Source: Gammaproteobacteria bacterium (GTDB lineage Bacteria; Pseudomonadota; Gammaproteobacteria; UBA6429; Thiohalophilaceae). From it: 19,381 nucleotides of DNA. Made by a program: the position numbers and the translations under genes. The stretch lies in NCBI GenBank assembly GCA_003233255.1, contig QILH01000130.1, forward strand, positions 1 to 19,381, in the 5' to 3' direction. Below, one piece after another: positions 15,252 to 19,381 of the stretch; the first letter of the stretch is position 1; each line of letters begins with the position of its first letter. Below the pieces are notes generated by a model. That model ran no database searches and had not been told where the DNA came from. It saw only the letters and a list, made by a program, of their open reading frames with translations.

Positions 15252-15836
15252 ATGAAATTTTTTAAATTTGTCCTGGTTCTGATACCTGTAGTATTTTTAA
15301 CTGCTTGTGGCGGAAATAGCGAAAATGAATATAACGATGTTAGCTACATCAACTGGGCTGGAAGTGTTAATGGAACTCTTGTGGTTGACGCTACCGATGA
15401 TACTTTTGAATTTGAACTTTACACAGGGTATCTACACTTTGGCAATACCACCTACACAAATGCATGGGTCGATGACTATGGAGATTTTTATATAGATTAT
15501 GAACTAATCGGATCCGTGTATTACATAGAATCAATTGATAATGAAATTATAACCGCGTTGATTTCGAATAACGGTTATTATATTGATATTTATGGCCCTG
15601 AATCGGATCTTGCCTGGACTGAAACACAAACCATGCCAATATATGCTCTCGGAGAAATATCAACTGCATCGAATGCACTGTATGACAATTCGATTTATAG
15701 GCGGACGGCTCAACAGGGCGACATTAATTCAGCACCATCCACAGCTCCACCGTTAAATAAAATGAATGCGTATTCTGAAAACTTACCAGGAAATAATAAA
15801 AGCATCCTGAAAAAACGCCCAGATACTCAATTATAA
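15252..15836 (+). CDS. Predicted lipoprotein of unknown function, 194 aa
   Basis: The N-terminus MKFFKFVLVLIPVVFLTAC is a lipoprotein signal with C19 as the anchor, followed by GGNSEN. The mature part (about 30-140) is acidic, Tyr/Asp-rich and beta-like (SYINWAGSVNGTLVVDATDD, then paired WVDDYGDFYIDYELIGS and NGYYIDIYG strands), which might form a small sandwich or lipocalin-like domain. The last 50 residues are low in hydrophobics, with Asn/Pro/Ser, and look disordered. No family was recognised. Two earlier in-frame ATGs (15228 and 15240) exist, but GAGG 6 bases before 15252 and the position of the signal make this the start. It is the only plus-strand gene in this half of the window and stands alone. 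Confidence 0.75.
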   Translation: MKFFKFVLVLIPVVFLTACGGNSENEYNDVSYINWAGSVNGTLVVDATDDTFEFELYTGYLHFGNTTYTNAWVDDYGDFYIDYELIGSVYYIESIDNEIITALISNNGYYIDIYGPESDLAWTETQTMPIYALGEISTASNALYDNSIYRRTAQQGDINSAPSTAPPLNKMNAYSENLPGNNKSILKKRPDTQL

Positions 15837-15972
15837 AAAATCCCATGCAATTAATATATTAAAAACTACAAGTAAAAATATATCACAAATAAATAACTCT
15901 AGTGAATATTCTTTATTTTAAATTTATCGTATATGGGAAGTATGTCCCTCGCATCAAAGATTCCTGTATCTC

Positions 15973-16323
15973 CTAACATAATATGCCCGGGGAAATCGGG
16001 TGAAATTTGTACTTTATTGGCCTGTATTTATCAATCGTTGATCTCGAACTAACATCATAGGTTTGGTAACTAGTATAATAATAGGCTACAACTAATGTTT
16101 TATTAGATGCCGAATATGACTGATTTGAAAACGTATATAAAATCACATCCTGACTTTGCTCATCAACCGTTACATTCTTAATTAAGTTTTTAGGGAATTC
16201 GGGTAAATCAATATACTTGAATGAAAACTCTGGGGGAACAAAAGGTAATTTATTTAAATAACCAAGCTCCCTTACTTTTCTTTCTATTTCAAATACTTTT
16301 TTCTGAAAACCTGAAAAATACAT
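15973..16323 (-). CDS. Hypothetical protein, 116 aa, possibly 5'-truncated by a stop codon
   Basis: The frame encodes an amphipathic charged N-terminal helix (FQKKVFEIERKVRELGYL), a Pro-rich segment (LPFVPPEFSFKYIDLPEFP) and a beta-like, Tyr/Ser-rich remainder (VILYTFSNQSYSASNKTLVVAYYY). Composition is protein-like, but no family was recognised. The ATG at 16323 has only AAGG at 2 bases, a poor site. Upstream in the same frame, past a TGA at 16357-16359, the reading continues protein-like to an ATG at 16398 (MNGNISLVNLFEK, stop, FLGNEVDYEKV). The gene may therefore be a nonsense-mutated longer protein of about 141 residues. It lies 124 bases downstream of TatD on the same strand. Existence as an expressed gene is uncertain. 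Confidence 0.45.
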   Translation of the reverse strand: MYFSGFQKKVFEIERKVRELGYLNKLPFVPPEFSFKYIDLPEFPKNLIKNVTVDEQSQDVILYTFSNQSYSASNKTLVVAYYYTSYQTYDVSSRSTIDKYRPIKYKFHPISPGILC

Positions 16324-16447
16324 AACCTTTTCATAATCAACTTCATTCCCTAAAAATCACTTTTCAAATAAATTAACCAAACTAATATTACCATTCATTC
16401 ATACTGCCACGTTGGATCTCGCTGTAATTTATTTGTCAAGATATCCC

Positions 16448-17242
16448 TTAATTTGTGGTTAGGCCAAATAACTTATGCGCTGTTTCACTGGTCGCTAATG
16501 CAACTTCTTCTGGGGACTTACCCATGAAATCTGCCACCGTCTTGCATATATGTGGTAGATACTTTGGTTCATTCCGATTAGATTTGGGTTTAGGCTTCAA
16601 GCTACGGGGTAACAAATAAGGAGCATCTGTTTCAAGCATCAGTCGCGACAAAGGAATGTCAACCACCATTTCCTGTAACATTACCCCTCTTCGCTCGTCA
16701 CAGATCCACCCAGTAACACCGATATGCATATCCAGTTCAAGATAAGCATGCAATTCATCTCTAGTCCCCGTAAAACAATGTACAACACCACCTGATAATT
16801 CAGGCCGATAACGCGATAAAATTTTTAAAAAATCAACATGTGCGTCTCTTTGATGTAAAAATACTGGCAGATGAGATTCTACTGCAAGCTCGAGTTGTAA
16901 TTCATAAGCCAGCAACTGCTCCTTCCGAGGTGAGAAGTTGCGATTATAATCAAGCCCGCACTCTCCGATAGCTACAACTTGATTATGCTCTGCCAGCCCT
17001 GCAAGCCGGCTTATAGTCTGATCTGTAATCTCACTGGCATGATGTGGATGTACCCCCGCAGTTGTAAACAAAACTGCTGGATTTTTAATAGCCTGCCCGA
17101 TAGCTTGCTCACTATTATCTTCCGTGGTACCTGTAATCATTATTTTGTTCACGCCCACATTAACCGCCTCATCCACGACTGATTCACTGTCGTCTTTGAA
17201 TGATTTTCCAGTCAAATTAGCCCCAATATCAACTAAATTCAT
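16448..17242 (-). CDS. tatD: TatD family 3'-5' DNase / metal-dependent hydrolase, 264 aa
   Basis: This is a TIM-barrel metallohydrolase close to E. coli TatD in length (260) and motifs. It has DIGANLTGKSF at the start, AGVHPHHAS near 62-70, metal-binding E94 (AIGECGLDYNRNFS), H130 (FLHQRDAH), H155 (VVHCFTGTRDE) and D206 (LETDAPYLLP), then RNEPKYLPHI. TatD is a Mg-dependent 3'-5' exonuclease acting on single-stranded DNA and RNA, linked to DNA repair and quality control; it is not part of the Tat translocase. The specific RNEP.HLPHI and CDERRG signatures favour TatD over the paralogue YcfH. Only HQRDAH differs from the usual HCRDAH. The ATG at 17242 fits the family start, with a weak ribosome site. 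No tatABC gene is nearby. The sulfotransferase gene lies 145 bases upstream on the same strand. Confidence 0.93.
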   Translation of the reverse strand: MNLVDIGANLTGKSFKDDSESVVDEAVNVGVNKIMITGTTEDNSEQAIGQAIKNPAVLFTTAGVHPHHASEITDQTISRLAGLAEHNQVVAIGECGLDYNRNFSPRKEQLLAYELQLELAVESHLPVFLHQRDAHVDFLKILSRYRPELSGGVVHCFTGTRDELHAYLELDMHIGVTGWICDERRGVMLQEMVVDIPLSRLMLETDAPYLLPRSLKPKPKSNRNEPKYLPHICKTVADFMGKSPEEVALATSETAHKLFGLTTN

Positions 17243-17387
17243 GTTAATTACGCTCTGTAGTTATTATCTTTCAATAAACGTGGTTATTGACATAATGTGT
17301 TAAACTAACATATATATTGTGACTATCTAATTTGCAGGGTACATATCCTATTGAATAATCATTGCAACAGAATATTAGACATAATTG

Positions 17388-18506
17388 TTAGATTGCATAA
17401 TCCCATTTATTAAAACTGCGACGCCAATGCTGTGCGACTCGCTCCCGATCAACATCACTCAATTTGTTGAAGCTATTTTTCCTGTACGTACTTAACGATG
17501 TTACATATTTCTCAAGCTGTGGTTGAAACGATTCAAAATCGGCCAACCCTAGTGCCGTATAAGCATCACGTAACTGCGCAACGGGATCACGCTCAAGATC
17601 CTCATAACGGATCTCATGAAAATGCCCCGCGGGTAACAAAGGTAAATCATCAAAAAAAGCATCATAAAGCTCAGTGTACCGGTGCAAAATTTGATCCGGA
17701 ATTGCTTTTAAATCAGGTCGTTGCAAATAGGTATACCACACCGCGGTATCGTGAAAATGGCAAAAAGACTGATAGACATCATAAGGATTACGATGGATAT
17801 GAATAAATTTTGCGTCAGGAAATAGCTCCAGTAATATTCGAATACGCGCAGTATGTGGTGGTGACTTTAGAACAAGTCTTTGATTGTATTTCAGAGTAAG
17901 CTTTTTTAAAAACCAGAGTAAGCCCACCTTCCATTCTTCTACGTCAGCACGTGGAGCATCGTGAAAGGTCAAATATTGATCATAATTTTGCGAATGTCGT
18001 GGGAAACTCATACCAAAATACAATGACTTTCCGGTAAGCAAAGCCGGACCAAATTCATCCTCCTGCGGGGTTGTAAATCCCAGTGCCATATTGTCCATCG
18101 GACGTTTATCAGGTATCAGGCCTGCAAAGACTTTTGCATTGAAATTCTCTGTCGTTAAAAATGTATGTGGACTAACAACCTGATAGGTATTGGCATAGGC
18201 GAATTGTTTTGTGTCCTGAGCTATCAGATTGTGCAGATGAGTCGTGCCACTACGCCAGTGCCCAAGAATAAACAAAGGCGATTCAGAAATTTTCGTACGT
18301 TCAATTGCGTCGTGCCACCGACGTTTCTCGCGTCGATGCTGTAGTGAATTGAATACACTCATTATAGATATAACAGCCGCACGATGCCAGTAGGTCGGAT
18401 CCACAGCAAAGCGATTATCGCGCAGCAATTTCCACCAATCTCCTGCAGTAATACCTGCAAGATAATTATTTCCGATACTCCAGCGATGTTTTATTTTATC
18501 CGTCAT
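17388..18506 (-). CDS. Sulfotransferase family protein, 372 aa
   Basis: FILGHWRSGTTHLHNLI (residues 79-95) is the PAPS 5'-phosphosulfate loop with the R-S-G-T-T core. FIHIHRNPYDVYQSF (about 232-246) is the 3'-phosphate motif with the Arg-to-Ser spacing. RLVLKSPPHTARI ahead of it and HEIRYEDLERDP near 295 are characteristic of the large bacterial Sulfotransfer_3 group. At 372 residues it is full length. It would transfer sulfate from PAPS to an unknown hydroxyl or amine acceptor in the cytosol. Two Trp-rich N-terminal segments might help bind a lipid or polysaccharide. The P-loop wording and length differ from the small sulfotransferase at 1941-2471, so they belong to different branches. GGA 5 bases before the ATG supports the start. 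It lies between the amidase and TatD, all on the minus strand. Confidence 0.88.
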   Translation of the reverse strand: MTDKIKHRWSIGNNYLAGITAGDWWKLLRDNRFAVDPTYWHRAAVISIMSVFNSLQHRREKRRWHDAIERTKISESPLFILGHWRSGTTHLHNLIAQDTKQFAYANTYQVVSPHTFLTTENFNAKVFAGLIPDKRPMDNMALGFTTPQEDEFGPALLTGKSLYFGMSFPRHSQNYDQYLTFHDAPRADVEEWKVGLLWFLKKLTLKYNQRLVLKSPPHTARIRILLELFPDAKFIHIHRNPYDVYQSFCHFHDTAVWYTYLQRPDLKAIPDQILHRYTELYDAFFDDLPLLPAGHFHEIRYEDLERDPVAQLRDAYTALGLADFESFQPQLEKYVTSLSTYRKNSFNKLSDVDRERVAQHWRRSFNKWDYAI

Positions 18507-18596
18507 TTTATTCCATTTTTCTTTTTATAGTACAACAGTACCATAAAAATACTAAACTCAGAAATATCTTTAATTTATTTAGATGGAAATAATTCT

Positions 18597-19181
18597 CTAT
18601 TTATCTATGTCCAGCTTTTTCCCTGGACAGACGGTTTGTTCTTTTTTATCAGATGCATCATCGTATTTAACATGCCTATGCCCAAGGATATTTTGGCTTC
18701 TAATATTCTGCGTCGTTTTAAGTCTGGCAATTAAGTTATTTAATGCTGTGATCTGAGATTTTGTAGGTGGTGATTTTTCCAGATTACCCACCAGGCAAAT
18801 CCCGATCCCAAATACATTATATTCCCAGGAATTAACAGACACATGAGTACCAGAGATCTGTTGTTCCCAGCGAAAGGTCTCTTTCACCTCCCCATCCTTC
18901 ATTCCATTGCCATTACCGATTACAAAATGATATGCGATACCGCCATACCCTTGTTGAGTATGAAACTTATGAAACGCCTTAACCGATCCTGCACTTGTTG
19001 CCGAATGGTGAATAACAATGTACTTCCATCCTTTATAACTTACCGATTTCTTGTAATACCAGTTATCGTAATTATCCCACGAGTACACTATAGGCTCAGC
19101 ACCGTGCGAAAAATTGGGTAAAGCAAGCGTATAAACATAAACAGGTAATAATATAGATAACAATAGTCTTTTCGATTTCAT
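18597..19181 (-). CDS. Exported Amidase_2 (PGRP-fold) peptidoglycan amidase, 194 aa
   Basis: A signal peptide (MKSKRLLLSILLPVYVYTLA, ending near SHG-AEP) precedes an N-acetylmuramoyl-L-alanine amidase domain of the Amidase_2/PGRP fold. Likely zinc ligands are the first His of IHHSAT (H58), H168 (LGHRHVKYDDA) and C185 (TVCPGKKLD); Y54, K180 and the GGIAYHFVIG strand also match the family. It cleaves the amide between muramic acid and the stem peptide in the periplasm or outside. The chain stops a few residues after CPG, with no extra cell-wall-binding domain. The frame extends to ATG 19211, but the signal sequence begins at the ATG at 19181 and neither start has a Shine-Dalgarno, so 19181 was chosen. 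A -10-like TACGAT 6 bases upstream raises a leaderless transcript. GTTTAC half-sites flank the start. Confidence 0.87.
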   Translation of the reverse strand: MKSKRLLLSILLPVYVYTLALPNFSHGAEPIVYSWDNYDNWYYKKSVSYKGWKYIVIHHSATSAGSVKAFHKFHTQQGYGGIAYHFVIGNGNGMKDGEVKETFRWEQQISGTHVSVNSWEYNVFGIGICLVGNLEKSPPTKSQITALNNLIARLKTTQNIRSQNILGHRHVKYDDASDKKEQTVCPGKKLDIDK

Positions 19182-19203
19182 ATATCTATCGTACTCTATA
19201 CGA

Positions 19204-19263
19204 GTAAACATGGAGGTAAACTGCAGGTAAATATGGTGTCTTTTCTGTTTACAAATAGTTTAC
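19204..19263. promoter_or_regulatory. Array of five GTTTAC/GTAAAC half-sites in a divergent promoter
   Basis: Half-sites are GTAAAC 19204-19209, GTAAAC 19216-19221, GTAAAT 19227-19232, GTTTAC 19247-19252 and GTTTAC 19258-19263. Within each group the spacing is 11-12 bases, about one helix turn, and the two groups face each other across 20 bases. The right pair, TGTTTA-N5-AGTTTA (19246-19262), matches the PhoP-box pattern (T/G)GTTTA-N5-(T/G)GTTTA at 11 of 12 positions. The left group reads as TGTTTA and AGTTTA on the minus strand, immediately upstream of the amidase. Binding by an OmpR/PhoB-class regulator is inferred. Confidence 0.55.
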
Positions 19264-19313
19264 ATTATTTTTTGATTCTTAGTTGACTAATTAACCTGAA
19301 CTCGGGATAAGAA

Positions 19314-19381
19314 ATGAACCAAACACCAGCTTACCGATCAGAAATTCTGACAAAAGAACTCTCTGATCACAAAGGTAAACT
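19314..19381 (+). CDS. 5' end of an unidentified gene, cut by the window edge
   Basis: An ATG at 19314 opens a frame that stays open to the window end (22 full codons), reading MNQTPAYRSEILTKELSDHK onward. GGATAAG about 6 bases upstream is a fair ribosome site. The peptide is hydrophilic with no signal sequence, so a cytosolic product is likely, but no family can be named. It is divergent from the amidase gene across 132 bases that contain the GTTTAC half-site array. Confidence 0.55.
   Translation, partial: MNQTPAYRSEILTKELSDHKGK

Noticed and set aside
17298..17310. TGTTA-AAC-TAACA palindrome upstream of TatD
   Set aside because: With 5-bp arms in AT-rich DNA, such a palindrome is expected by chance.
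1..19381. CRISPR arrays, insertion sequences, prophage genes, toxin-antitoxin or known defence systems
   Set aside because: No spaced direct repeats of CRISPR type, transposase or integrase motifs, terminal inverted repeats or recognisable defence proteins were seen on either strand.

Overview
The window looks like a moderately AT-rich chromosomal segment of a free-living gammaproteobacterium. The evidence is a TatD that closely follows the enterobacterial protein motif by motif, a DUF1631 protein, DUF4124 and DUF2189 proteins, an HPP-family membrane protein, a perfect CRP-type palindrome and a perfect FNR/Anr-type palindrome. The species cannot be named from sequence alone. No rRNA, intact tRNA, CRISPR array, transposase or phage gene was seen. 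Functions below come from motifs read by eye, not from database searches.

Layout. 1-2471 (+): the tail of an unknown gene, then a glycosyltransferase-like protein and a very small sulfotransferase whose reading frames overlap by 4 bases. This is probably the end of a surface-polysaccharide operon that makes a sulfated glycan. 2472-3923: a long leader holding a perfect FNR box, then a secreted right-handed beta-helix protein and a strong hairpin terminator shared with the convergent gene. 3949-5216: a membrane-anchored LuxR-type regulator divergent from a cytochrome b561. 5361-6901 (-): a GFA-type zinc protein and an HPP membrane protein. 7228-8662 (+): a small stand-alone FHA protein and a DUF2189 membrane protein. 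8678-10479 (-): a response regulator fused to a class III adenylate cyclase, and a TerB-like protein. 10921-12126 (-): a two-gene envelope operon (DUF4124 protein, then lipoprotein), with the terminator of the next gene upstream. 12127-15006 (-): the 794-aa DUF1631 protein behind a CRP-type site, and a small secreted helical protein. 15252-15836 (+): a lipoprotein. 15973-19181 (-): a hypothetical ORF with an in-frame stop upstream, TatD, a second and unrelated-looking sulfotransferase, and an exported amidase. 19314-end (+): the start of an unidentified gene.

How the parts may connect. The cyclase (K215/D280 pair typical of ATP use) and the CRP-type palindrome upstream of the DUF1631 gene suggest local cAMP signalling. 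The DUF1631 C-terminus resembles a degenerate PilZ-like beta-barrel, so the same protein might also meet second-messenger signalling, but this is inference. The most unusual regulatory structure lies between the amidase and the last gene: five GTTTAC-type half-sites at helical spacing in two opposed groups, one pair matching the PhoP-box layout. The best candidates for undescribed biology are the glycosyltransferase/mini-sulfotransferase pair and this operator array.
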